A program made the translations under genes and the position numbers. A DNA stretch of 7,383 nucleotides from Anaerolineaceae bacterium UBA5224 (lineage in GTDB: Bacteria > Chloroflexota > Anaerolineae > Anaerolineales > Anaerolineaceae). Shown piece by piece: positions 1-6,742 of this stretch; the first letter of the stretch is position 1; every line of letters starts with the position of its first letter. Location of the stretch: NCBI GenBank assembly GCA_002409365.1, contig DHUW01000061.1, positions 1,076 through 8,458 on the forward strand. Direction: 5' to 3'. A model generated the notes under the pieces. It saw nothing but the letters and a program-made list of their open reading frames with translations. It ran no database searches and was not told where the DNA came from.

Positions 1-44
1 CCAGCCATTTTTTATTACTGGCATTTTTAGTCAGTTTTTGTAAT

Positions 45-111
45 TTGTCATCCTGAGCAATCATAACAGAATGTACGTAAAGATCTTTCGCAAAGGAAGC
101 TCGGATGACAA
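45..111. repeat. Palindromic intergenic repeat, TCATCCTGAGC type (full copy)
   Basis: The ends are inverted: TTGTCATCC at 45-53 pairs perfectly with GGATGACAA at 103-111. The pairing continues inward as TGAGC (54-58) against GCTC (99-102) with one bulged base. The interior carries a small hairpin, CTTT (85-88) against AAAG (91-94 region). The inner right half, TTCGCAAAGGAAGCTC, recurs exactly at 2701-2716. Short repeats of this kind are scattered through many environmental bacterial genomes (general recollection, not checked here). Their role is unknown; a REP/MITE-like element is the best description. Confidence 0.6.
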
Positions 112-130
112 GCGGAAGAAGCTGCAATTT

Positions 131-163
131 GTAGGTCGGGTTGCGTTGCTCAACCTGACGTCG
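131..163. repeat. Palindromic repeat family 1, copy A
   Basis: Arms GTCGGGTTG (135-143) and CAACCTGAC (151-159) form a 9-bp stem with one G-T wobble and a 7-base loop. The copy begins GTAGG and ends in TCG (161-163). The same arms and tail occur at 1165-1201 and 6743-6785, so this is one of three copies in the window, all between genes. It resembles REP-type elements. Confidence 0.65.
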
Positions 164-245
164 CAAGCACTTAATTCATAAGAATATTCTTTTTCTGGGA
201 TAGGGGAGGAATAGCGTCCTGATATCTCCTTCAAGGAAAATATTT

Positions 246-283
246 TTATTACTTATGAGAATATCACTTCTCGATAGTTATAA
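246..283. other. Imperfect 38-bp dyad downstream of the lipoprotein gene
   Basis: TTATTACT (246-253), GAGAA (257-261), a 6-base loop, TTCTC (268-272) and AGTTATAA (276-283) are arranged symmetrically: 5 bp inner stem, a 3x3 internal loop, then 7 of 8 outer pairs. It lies 36 bases beyond the stop of the minus-strand lipoprotein gene, so it could help end that transcript or protect its 3' end. The stem is AT-rich and no clean U-run follows on the minus strand (A-rich, then TATTTT), so a standard intrinsic terminator is not established. Confidence 0.35.
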
Positions 284-319
284 GAGTGGTTTTCATCCTT
301 TTGAAGAGAAAGTATCCCT

Positions 320-928
320 CTAATACCCATTTGCTTCCACACCGTAAATTGCCTGCTCGGTCGTGAAGCCTTCAAATTCCAATTGTTTGATCAAGTCGTC
401 ACGGGAAAATGACATAAGCGATAAATAGGATTCTGCAGATTTTGCTGCCTGTTCAAACCAATCCGCACCACATCTTTTTGCAGCATAGGTGGCTTGCTCA
501 TTTGTATACCCCTCAAATTCCAATTGCTTGATCATTCGGGAATATGAGAAGGCAGCGAAGTCCAGGTAAGATATTGCTTCTTTGAGCGCCTGTTCATGCC
601 AGTTAGCACCGGAATGATCTACAGCAAAGACTGCGTCCTGGTGTGAATAATTTTCGTACTCCAATTGATTGATCAACTCATTACGTGAAAACGGCATAAT
701 GTTTAGGTAGGATTTGGCCGATGTGAGTGCATTCAATTGACCCATAGTCAGGTTGGAATCCAGCGTGGATCCTGTTTCTATAGTCACAACTGGTGTAATT
801 ATTTTTTCTGCTTGCAAGTCGGTTGGCGCTAATTCCATGGCGATAATGTATCGTGGATTTTCGCTTATGCAGGCTGCGAGGAAGATGAGCATTCCGAAAA
901 CAAATAAAAGAATGACTGCTTTTTTCAA
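320..928 (-). CDS. Ltp-family repeat lipoprotein
   Basis: A predicted 202-residue lipoprotein exported by Sec and anchored to the membrane by a lipid on Cys20. The N-terminus reads Lys-Lys, a hydrophobic stretch (about 4-16), then the lipobox LAAC at 17-20. A variable linker (21-65) precedes three tandem units with a 47-residue period (SYL at 73-75, 120-122 and 167-169). Each carries the pattern SYL-x5-FS-x3-LI/MI-x-QLE-x-E-x-(Y/F)-T, typical of the Ltp domain (host-cell surface-exposed lipoprotein family). The third unit ends at its natural C-terminus, ANGY. The frame is open upstream to 964, but the TTG at 926-928 is the likely start: AAAGGAGG (935-942) sits six bases before it and the signal peptide begins right there. 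The first Ltp protein characterised is a phage superinfection-exclusion lipoprotein, but most relatives in bacteria have unknown roles and no phage genes are nearby. Function here is unassigned. The gene appears monocistronic, with its own promoter at 1041-1069. Confidence 0.85.
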   Translation of the reverse strand: MKKAVILLFVFGMLIFLAACISENPRYIIAMELAPTDLQAEKIITPVVTIETGSTLDSNLTMGQLNALTSAKSYLNIMPFSRNELINQLEYENYSHQDAVFAVDHSGANWHEQALKEAISYLDFAAFSYSRMIKQLEFEGYTNEQATYAAKRCGADWFEQAAKSAESYLSLMSFSRDDLIKQLEFEGFTTEQAIYGVEANGY

Positions 929-934
929 GATTAG

Positions 935-942
935 CCTCCTTT
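935..942 (-). promoter_or_regulatory. Strong ribosome binding site fixing a TTG start
   Basis: On the minus strand this reads AAAGGAGG, six bases before the TTG at 926-928. It decides the start of the lipoprotein gene, because the upstream TTG (962-964) and ATG (947-949) candidates would place this site inside the coding region and add a charged extension before the signal peptide. Confidence 0.8.
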
Positions 943-956
943 CAATCATGGATTGA
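942..956 (-). promoter_or_regulatory. Small hairpin abutting the lipoprotein ribosome binding site
   Basis: TCAATC (942-947) and GATTGA (951-956) form a 6-bp stem with a 3-base loop, directly upstream of and touching AAAGGAGG by one base. A second stem, GCATTT (983-988) with AAATGC (994-999), lies further up the same leader. The stems could influence translation, but nothing in the sequence proves it; chance is possible in AT-rich DNA. Confidence 0.3.
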
Positions 957-1040
957 TTGCACAATTTTGGAGTCGAATGATCGCATTTACAAAAAATGCA
1001 CTCTGATAATAAGTGATCGGATGGCTGTGATTACATATCT

Positions 1041-1069
1041 ATTATATAGTGAAACAACATTATTTACAA
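1041..1069 (-). promoter_or_regulatory. Sigma-70-type promoter for the lipoprotein gene
   Basis: On the minus strand a perfect TATAAT (1041-1046) is preceded, at exactly 17 bases, by TTGTAA (1064-1069; 4 of 6 matches to TTGACA). Transcription would begin near 1034, giving an mRNA leader of roughly 105 bases before the TTG start at 928. Confidence 0.6.
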
Positions 1070-1164
1070 ATGTCTTAATATCTGACCACATATTTTTAAG
1101 GAAGCATTGGGTAAAAATGATTTGAAATCTTACTCATGAGTGCAAAATCCACAGCACCGAAATA

Positions 1165-1201
1165 CCAGGTCAGGTTGCGGTTGGGATTCAACCTGACATC
1201 G
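1165..1201. repeat. Palindromic repeat family 1, copy B
   Basis: GTCAGGTTG (1169-1177) and CAACCTGAC (1189-1197) are a perfect 9-bp inverted repeat with an 11-base loop, ending in ATCG. It lies 32 bases beyond the stop of the minus-strand glycerate kinase gene. It might fold at the end of that mRNA, but no U-run follows, so it is not a classical terminator. Confidence 0.65.
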
Positions 1202-1232
1202 TTAGCAAATAAATATGGAAAGGATTTTGTGA

Positions 1233-2360
1233 TCAGCTAACTGCTAAAGATTCGAAATACCTTCTCGAAGCGTCTGCCAGATTCTCAGCCGCGCGGGCTA
1301 AGGCTTGCTCAAGGGGCTGCCCTGCTGGTTTGGCTTGCACCAAATCTTGTACGCCCAATGCGTACATTTCCTCCGCGCCTTTCCCCAACGCTCCAGAAAT
1401 TACAGCTACGCGCAAACCGGCTGTCTGTGAACGCCTGGCAACAGCCGAAATTGCCTTTCCCATGGCGCTTTGAGCGTCTGTACGCCCTTCTCCCGTAATT
1501 ACCAGGTCAGTTCCGGCCAATTTTTGATCAAAATCTATCAAATCGAGCACAAAATCGATGCCACTGCGGATCTCAGCCCCCATAAAAGCCACAAAGGGCA
1601 GCGCAAATCCACCTGCGGCCCCCATTCCGGGGATATCTTTCAAATTCAAACCGCTTTCTTGCTCAACAACAGAAACCAGATGTTCAAGACCCAATTCCAG
1701 CTCTTCAACCTGGTCAGCAGAAGCTCCTTTTTGCGGTCCGAAAACCGCCGCTGCGCCGTTGGGACCGCATAAGGGATTGTTGACGTCGGTCAGGAATACC
1801 AGCCTGCCGGAGTAATTGAGTTCCTTTAGCCCTTGAAGGTCTAAGCACTTAATTTTCTGCAGCCCACCTCCAGAGATGACTCCCCTACCCCACTCATCCA
1901 AAAATTGAATTCCCAAGACACTGGCCGCCCCCGTACCGCCATCCACCGTGGCGCTGCCACCCAGACCGATATGTATCGGATCAGCGCCGTTTTCAATGGC
2001 ATCTTTAATTAACTCCCCCACCCCGACAGTGGTGGTCTGCAAGGGGTTGAGTTCGTTCCGCTTCAAAAGAGGCAATCCAGCCGCGGCTGCCATTTCGATG
2101 ACTGCCGCGCCATTTTCAAGCCGCACGTATGAACCCCAAATTGGTCTGCCAAGTGGGTCAGAAGCTTGTTTCTTAAGGTGACTTCCTGCCATATTTTGAA
2201 ACACAACTTCCACCAGACCTTCACCGCCATCGGCGATGGGCACTTCGAGCACTTCTGCCCCGGGGAATATCAACCTGGCTTGCCGGGCGATAATGCGGCA
2301 GGCTTGCGGGGCGGAAAGCGAACCTTTGAAAGAGTCAGTAGCAACGATGACTTTCCTCAT
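1233..2360 (-). CDS. Glycerate kinase (GarK/GlxK family)
   Basis: A complete 375-residue cytoplasmic enzyme, close to the usual 370-390 of the family, phosphorylating D-glycerate with ATP. This class is known to form 2-phosphoglycerate, feeding glyoxylate, glycerate or sugar-acid breakdown into lower glycolysis. Family motifs appear in order: DSFKGSLSA (9-17), PIADGGEG (41-48), TTTVGVGELI (109-118), GLGGSATVDGG (132-142), TDVNNPLCGPNGA (191-203), PGMGAAGG (244-251), SGIDFVLD (266-273) and DLVITGEGRTD (285-295). The usual Ala-Pro-Asp near the N-terminus is Ala-Thr-Asp here, a minor change. The ATG at 2358-2360 gives the canonical N-terminus directly. No clear Shine-Dalgarno sequence precedes it; a TATAAA about 60 bases upstream (2420-2425) and a TAAACT close to the ATG are only weak promoter candidates, so a short-leader or leaderless mRNA is possible. 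No glycerate, glyoxylate or tartronate genes flank it, so it appears to stand alone. Family assignment is firm; product position follows from the family, not from this sequence. Confidence 0.95.
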   Translation of the reverse strand: MRKVIVATDSFKGSLSAPQACRIIARQARLIFPGAEVLEVPIADGGEGLVEVVFQNMAGSHLKKQASDPLGRPIWGSYVRLENGAAVIEMAAAAGLPLLKRNELNPLQTTTVGVGELIKDAIENGADPIHIGLGGSATVDGGTGAASVLGIQFLDEWGRGVISGGGLQKIKCLDLQGLKELNYSGRLVFLTDVNNPLCGPNGAAAVFGPQKGASADQVEELELGLEHLVSVVEQESGLNLKDIPGMGAAGGFALPFVAFMGAEIRSGIDFVLDLIDFDQKLAGTDLVITGEGRTDAQSAMGKAISAVARRSQTAGLRVAVISGALGKGAEEMYALGVQDLVQAKPAGQPLEQALARAAENLADASRRYFESLAVS

Positions 2361-2390
2361 AATGAAAGTTTATCAGGATTTAGCAGGGTT

Positions 2391-2405
2391 CAGGTAACAG
2401 GTAAC
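2391..2405. repeat. Two-copy short tandem repeat (CAGGTAA)
   Basis: CAGGTAA occurs twice in tandem, followed by C, about 30 bases upstream of the glycerate kinase start. On the minus strand it reads GTTACCTGTTACCTG, similar to the CTGTTCCC tandem at 2744-2759 in the opposite orientation. No function is evident. Confidence 0.4.
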
Positions 2406-2696
2406 TAGCTGCGATAAGTTTTATAGGATCTCCTTTTCCCAACGGACCCTTGGCGTAGAGCGGAATCAAGTGGGCGTTAGAAGAGGCACGGTAAAATAAT
2501 CCGACCCGACTGACTCCACCATCACGAAAACGAATATTTTATCTGACCTACGTTCTGTTAAATTAAAAGACAAGTAAAAGAGAATTGGATTCAGTAGGCT
2601 GATGGTCTTGACGTCCTCGGTCAGGAGACCTTTGTGAACGCATTGTCTCTCTCACACCCACCTTCGGTGGAACTTCGCCCACTACCCCCTCACAGG

Positions 2697-2724
2697 TCCT
2701 TCGCAAAGGAAGCTCAGGATGACA
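2697..2724. repeat. Half copy of the TCATCCTGAGC-type repeat
   Basis: TTCGCAAAGGAAGCTC (2701-2716) is identical to the right half of the full copy at 86-101, followed by AGGATGACA where the full copy lacks the A. TCCTT (2697-2701) and AAGGA (2706-2710) form a hairpin with a CGCA loop, preserved in the other copy with one wobble. The matching left end is missing. It lies about 40 bases beyond the ATPase stop codon. Confidence 0.6.
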
Positions 2725-2743
2725 GATAATATTTACAATCTTT

Positions 2744-2759
2744 CTGTTCCCCTGTTCCC
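2744..2759. repeat. Two-copy short tandem repeat (CTGTTCCC)
   Basis: CTGTTCCC occurs twice in direct succession, just downstream of the ATPase gene. It is reminiscent of simple CCTGTTACC-type tracts and of the inverted CAGGTAA tandem at 2391-2405. No function is evident. Confidence 0.4.
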
Positions 2760-2765
2760 TGCTTC

Positions 2766-3476
2766 CTATATCTCACACCCTTCTGCGACCATGGGCAGCA
2801 GGTATCCGTCACTCATTTGCAAGACTTCATCCACCACCTGGGTAATACTCAGGTCATGCGTGACGATGATCACGGTATAGTTATCTTCATGTGCCAGGTC
2901 TCTCAACAGCCGAACGATCTTCTCACCGTTGGCAACATCCAGGTTGCCGGTGGGCTCATCCGCCAAAATGATCTTGGCGCCCGAAGCCAATGCACGGGCT
3001 ATCGCCACACGCTGCTTCTCACCGCCTGAAATCATATTTGGAAAACGTTTGTACACGGTGTCTGGAAGATTAACGTGTGCGATGTACTCTTTCGCAATCA
3101 CGGCTGCTTCCCTGGGCGACTTCCCCAGCAGTTCCAGTGGAAAACAGACGTTCTCAAGACAAGTCATTAAAGGAAAGAGGTTGAAGCTTTGGTAAACCAC
3201 TGCTACTTTCTCACGACGAAATTTATCCAGGTCAAAGTCGTCTGTGGGCACACCTTGATAAAGAACCTGCCCATCAGTAGGCAAAGCCAACCCGGCAATC
3301 AGAGAAAGCAGGGTGGATTTACCGGAGCCAGATTTTCCGATGATGGCATAAGTTTTGCCCTCGTAAAATTCAGCGCTGGCATCCTTTACGGCATCAACTG
3401 ACTGGTATTTGTTCCGGTATTGGTAACAAACTTTATCAAGCTGTAAGATCGGTTCGGAGAGTGTTGACTTTTCCAT
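2766..3476 (-). CDS. ABC transporter ATP-binding protein, LolD/MacB-like
   Basis: A complete 236-residue ATPase on the cytoplasmic face that drives the permease encoded just upstream. All motifs are intact: Walker A GKSGSGKST (47-55), Q-loop Gln96 in VVYQSFNLFP, signature ISGGEKQR (149-156), Walker B IILADEP (169-175) with catalytic Glu174, D-loop GNLD (177-180) and the H-loop His207 in VTHD. The length and the spacing of these elements match the LolD/FtsE/MacB ATPase group, which pairs with FtsX-type permeases. The ATG lies only 7 bases after the permease stop, with AGAGGTG between and overlapping it as ribosome binding site, so the two are surely cotranscribed and probably translationally coupled. 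The substrate cannot be read from the ATPase. Confidence is high for family, low for cargo. Confidence 0.95.
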   Translation of the reverse strand: MEKSTLSEPILQLDKVCYQYRNKYQSVDAVKDASAEFYEGKTYAIIGKSGSGKSTLLSLIAGLALPTDGQVLYQGVPTDDFDLDKFRREKVAVVYQSFNLFPLMTCLENVCFPLELLGKSPREAAVIAKEYIAHVNLPDTVYKRFPNMISGGEKQRVAIARALASGAKIILADEPTGNLDVANGEKIVRLLRDLAHEDNYTVIIVTHDLSITQVVDEVLQMSDGYLLPMVAEGCEI

Positions 3477-3483
3477 AGCACCT

Positions 3484-6400
3484 CTATTCTTTCGTAAACA
3501 AAATGTCGAGCACCTTCGAGCGTCCCATCAAGCCGATGGCGATGATAATGCCCAAAGTGTAAATGCTTAAAAACAACGCCAGGTTGCGCTGCACTGCCGG
3601 CAGCCATTCCGGGCGGGCGAACAGAACTATCGCAATTGGCAGGATACCAATAATCAGGAGGAAGAACTGCTCCAGGAAAAATGCCAGGTAGACCTGGATT
3701 TTTTTCGCTCCCAGGCTGCGCATCACAGCAAATTCGGGCAGACGGTTGCGGGTGAGCAGATAGGACAGGATGAAAGCGATCACCCCAGAAAGCAACAGCA
3801 TAATCGGGATGATGAAATTCAGGAACGACAAATGCTGCTGGATCGATAGTAATCCATCTGCCAGAGCTTTATCCTCAATTACCACCGCCAAACGGTTGCT
3901 GCGGATAACGCCAACCTGGCTGTAGCCATTCTCTTCCAGATAGTCGCGAAGGGCGTCAAGGTTACGTGGGTCTTTCGGGATTATGGTAGCAGAATCGATA
4001 GAATCCGCCAGGTACTCAGCGGGAAGTCCAGCCACCTTGGGCGAATCCGGGTCATCAGGGTTTTCTGGTATCTTAAAATCCAGATCAGTGCCCATTCTCA
4101 TCGTTGTTAGCAGATTCCAGGGTGCGTAGAAAACTGGTGCACGGCTGCCCTGAAAGTAACTGCCGACCACTGTGAAGTCAAACGGCTCCGCCAGAACGCC
4201 GAAATTATCATCTGGTTCGTACACTGAGAGTCGGATTACATCGCCCAGCATCAACCCTTGTTCGTTCAAAAAGCGATCGGGCAGGACAAGGATATATTTT
4301 GGCTCCAGGAAATTTTCGTCTGAATAACCTTCCAGCCACTGCACCTGGCTTTCACGGAATTTAATTGCCTCACTGGTGCGGGCGACGCTGTCGGTGAGCG
4401 CCAAAACCGGCATTCGTTTTACCTGTTGTGCCAACCAGCTGAAGCCAACCTGCTCAGCGATGGAAGATTCCTGTCGATCAATTGTCGGTCTTTCTGCCAG
4501 GTTCGGAGTGCCTGCTCTGCCATCGGCTCCTTCCACCAGCCCCATATATTCGTAATACATGTAACGTGTGAGTAAAAATTCTCCAATTACCGGGTTTTCA
4601 CCTTCAAGCTTTACCCTTGCCTCCCGCACCTGCGCGCCAGTTGCCTGGTGATATAGCATTGCACTGATCTGCCTTCCCTCGATATCACGATCCAGCATGT
4701 GGAAAACATCACTTTGAAGACGAACCGGGAATTGCCGGTGCCTGCCCAACGCGGTCGTCAAGTAGGCAGTGGTTGGCACCTCGTTGTAAATCGTTTGGGC
4801 TGCCTGTTCCTGCTGAGCAACCGAAACGGCAATCACCAGGATGAAAACTGCCAGCAGAGTCACGGCAATCGGAATAACCAGGCTGCGGAAGAAGTTCCGT
4901 TTAATTGAGCGGCAGGCAAAACGCAGGCTTAAGCCAGGCAACCAGGCAAAACTCAACGCCCGACCGTTCTCTTTCCTGGGGGCAATGACTGCTTTAGCTT
5001 TCTGTCGTTTGGGCTTTTTAAGGGTGACTAAAGAAGCGATCAGCGTGATCACAAATACCAGCACGACCACTGCACCAGTTGTGGCATAACGTACCCAGGC
5101 TGCTGTAACCAACTGAGGCGTAAACTCAAGCTGCATGCCCAATGCGCGTTCACTATAGCGAAGATCCTGCATGATGCCGCCCTGCAAACCCTCCCAGACA
5201 GCTGTGGTGAGGCGCGAATCCACCTGCCCGGCGATAAAGGTACCCGCCAGACCAGAGATGACGGCGATGATCATAATTCCGAAAATCAGGTAGGCGATCG
5301 TCTTGCCGCGACCGGTGCCCAGTTTCATCATTACGTCAGCGGTTTCGCGCTGGCGAACGATAAAAAGATAGGCAAAAAGGCTGATCACCGCGACGCCGGC
5401 TGCTGCACTGGCAACGGTCATGTAAAGCGAGCGCTCCCGCAGCTTCAAGATCGGCACGACTGCGTTGCTGTAACCCTGATCCTCAACCTGGATCTCGACC
5501 ATCGGCGGCAGCTGCTCTTTGATGTAAGCCAGGTAGTCTTCAGCCTGTTCGTTTTCTACATGCACGCGCAAGAAGTCGTAACTGTCTGGTGCTTTTTCAA
5601 GCCACTGTGGATATGGGATCAGGATCGTGTAATCAAGATCATTGTTGATGTGAAAAATGCCAGCAATTTGACAATTTTCTTCGTGGGCAAACCCGGCTTC
5701 AGAGGAATAAGTAAAAGCCGCATTACCCGCGGGATCATAGTGGTATGCCAGGTGCCAGCGATCGCCCACTTCCAATCCCAACACACCTGCCAGGCGCTGG
5801 CTGATGTAACATGTGCCTTCCTGGTTTTGGAAGCTGCCGCTTTCAAGCCAGGTTTGCTTCATATGGAAGGGGATCATGCTCTCAATATCAGAGGAGGCGA
5901 TCACCTGGAACGATTTGTCAATCGTTTCCAATGTGTCTGCCAACTCGAGCCAGGTCAGCCCCTCTGGAGTGTCAAAAAAAGCGGATTGGTCAGTGATATC
6001 GGTTAGTTCAGGCAAACTTGTCAATGTCTCGTTAGGGTTTTGCACCAGGTTGGCAGGCTTGACCGGTGTCAGGGTCAGCCCACTGCTGGGAGCGGTTTGA
6101 GCAAGAGCTGCCATCAAAAAGGTGCGGCCGGGCTGAAGATGAGCGCTGATATCCTCTCCAGCCGTGTTGTAGGGATTCACTCGTAAAAATACCGTTCCGC
6201 TCACCCGTCGACCGAAAATCGTGTCAAATGTCAGCGCAGACCAACTGCCATCATTTTGCAGGGCTTGCAGACGCAGTGTGGTGATTACGTAATCTTTGAC
6301 CGGAGATTTGCTCTGCCAGATCGTGCTGTCATCGCCGGCATAGGCTGAAATTGTGCGTTCGTGGTCAACTGCAATCACGCCTTGGTGATTGGAAAGAGCT

Positions 6401-6654
6401 TCAAAGTCGATCCCAGCGTAATTTTTTTGAAAGTTTTCATCCGCCCAGGCGCCATCCGGATTGTGCAGGTCGCCATATTTTAGGGCGATGACCGTGTTGA
6501 AATGCTCGTTCGCCTGGTTGAGCATGCGATTGGCGGAGTAGTTCATGCTGATGCCCAGGTTGACGAAGACGATTGAAGCTGTTAACAGGATGAGGAAGAG
6601 AAGAGTTTTCGCCGGCGTGCGAACAATGCTGTTGAAACTGTGCTTGAAAATCAT
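3484..6654 (-). CDS. Large ABC transporter permease with two FtsX/MacB-type modules
   Basis: A predicted 1056-residue membrane protein. Counting from the ATG at 6652-6654: TM1 about 17-37, then a large extracytoplasmic domain (38-409, MacB periplasmic-core-like), TM2 410-433, cytoplasmic RQRETADVMMKLGTG, TM3 453-476, TM4 518-545, a basic cytoplasmic linker, TM5 591-613, a second extracytoplasmic domain (614-941), TM6 942-968, RNRLPEFAVMRSLGAKK (coupling-helix region, typical of FtsX), TM7 990-1013 and TM8 1025-1044. Each half is thus a four-TM FtsX permease, so one chain may supply both halves of the transporter with the ATPase as a dimer. The frame is open to 6720 via TTG, but the ATG at 6654 is preferred: it places a short amphipathic helix before TM1, and a TATACT candidate -10 (6676-6681) lies upstream of it. 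No good Shine-Dalgarno sequence is seen. No HlyD-type adaptor or two-component genes accompany it. The substrate is unknown; lipid, lipoprotein, peptide or drug export are all possible. Confidence 0.9.
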   Translation of the reverse strand: MIFKHSFNSIVRTPAKTLLFLILLTASIVFVNLGISMNYSANRMLNQANEHFNTVIALKYGDLHNPDGAWADENFQKNYAGIDFEALSNHQGVIAVDHERTISAYAGDDSTIWQSKSPVKDYVITTLRLQALQNDGSWSALTFDTIFGRRVSGTVFLRVNPYNTAGEDISAHLQPGRTFLMAALAQTAPSSGLTLTPVKPANLVQNPNETLTSLPELTDITDQSAFFDTPEGLTWLELADTLETIDKSFQVIASSDIESMIPFHMKQTWLESGSFQNQEGTCYISQRLAGVLGLEVGDRWHLAYHYDPAGNAAFTYSSEAGFAHEENCQIAGIFHINNDLDYTILIPYPQWLEKAPDSYDFLRVHVENEQAEDYLAYIKEQLPPMVEIQVEDQGYSNAVVPILKLRERSLYMTVASAAAGVAVISLFAYLFIVRQRETADVMMKLGTGRGKTIAYLIFGIMIIAVISGLAGTFIAGQVDSRLTTAVWEGLQGGIMQDLRYSERALGMQLEFTPQLVTAAWVRYATTGAVVVLVFVITLIASLVTLKKPKRQKAKAVIAPRKENGRALSFAWLPGLSLRFACRSIKRNFFRSLVIPIAVTLLAVFILVIAVSVAQQEQAAQTIYNEVPTTAYLTTALGRHRQFPVRLQSDVFHMLDRDIEGRQISAMLYHQATGAQVREARVKLEGENPVIGEFLLTRYMYYEYMGLVEGADGRAGTPNLAERPTIDRQESSIAEQVGFSWLAQQVKRMPVLALTDSVARTSEAIKFRESQVQWLEGYSDENFLEPKYILVLPDRFLNEQGLMLGDVIRLSVYEPDDNFGVLAEPFDFTVVGSYFQGSRAPVFYAPWNLLTTMRMGTDLDFKIPENPDDPDSPKVAGLPAEYLADSIDSATIIPKDPRNLDALRDYLEENGYSQVGVIRSNRLAVVIEDKALADGLLSIQQHLSFLNFIIPIMLLLSGVIAFILSYLLTRNRLPEFAVMRSLGAKKIQVYLAFFLEQFFLLIIGILPIAIVLFARPEWLPAVQRNLALFLSIYTLGIIIAIGLMGRSKVLDILFTKE

Positions 6655-6675
6655 AGGTAACCGACTCGTCTCAAT

Positions 6676-6681
6676 AGTATA
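6676..6681 (-). promoter_or_regulatory. Candidate -10 element for the ABC operon
   Basis: TATACT on the minus strand (5 of 6 to TATAAT), 21 bases upstream of the preferred ATG at 6654. No acceptable -35 hexamer lies 16-18 bases further up, where a CCGG/CCGG micro-palindrome sits instead (6682-6694). This is the only promoter candidate near the operon start and is weak. Confidence 0.3.
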
Positions 6682-6742
6682 CCGGAAAAGCCGGGGAAGA
6701 GGAGAAAACCAGACAAACAAGGGTTCATCCGAGAAAGTTGGT

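Larger units (their letters stand above)
1..319. other. Non-coding region downstream of the lipoprotein gene
   Basis: No convincing open frame is present. The stretch holds the two palindromic repeats at 45-111 and 131-163, a perfect 12-bp AT-rich palindrome (AAGAATATTCTT, 180-191) and the dyad at 246-283. A weak GCCA/TGGC hairpin near 4-25 followed by T's could be the tail of something to the left, but this is not supportable on its own. Confidence 0.5.
929..1232. other. Intergenic region between glycerate kinase and lipoprotein genes
   Basis: Non-coding and AT-rich. It contains, from right to left on the minus strand, repeat copy B (1165-1201), the lipoprotein promoter (1041-1069) and that gene's leader with two small stems. 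No frame with coding character was seen, and no clear terminator follows the glycerate kinase gene. Confidence 0.5.
2361..2765. other. 405-base non-coding gap with repeat fragments
   Basis: No coding frame is convincing on either strand. The stretch holds the CAGGTAA tandem (2391-2405), a CCACC/GGTGG hairpin with a TTC loop (2658-2670), the half copy of the TCATCC-type repeat (2697-2724) and the CTGTTCCC tandem (2744-2759). It separates the ABC operon from the glycerate kinase gene, so the latter probably has its own promoter here, although none is clear. Confidence 0.5.

Noticed and set aside
1169..1197. Repeat copy B as an intrinsic terminator of the glycerate kinase gene
   Set aside because: The stem is good, but no U-run follows on the minus strand, and sister copies occur where no terminator is needed (6743-6785, between divergent genes).
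1470..2408. Several plus-strand open frames opposite the glycerate kinase gene
   Set aside because: They are shadows of a gene with full family motifs; their translations are low-complexity or Ser/Pro-rich without recognisable domains.
5560..6100. Plus- and minus-strand open frames of 60-148 residues inside the permease gene
   Set aside because: They overlap a continuous 1056-codon membrane protein and show no domain signature of their own.
6655..6720. 22-residue N-terminal extension of the permease from a TTG
   Set aside because: It would place the only promoter candidate inside the gene, adds a basic, poorly fitting segment before TM1, and has no ribosome binding site.
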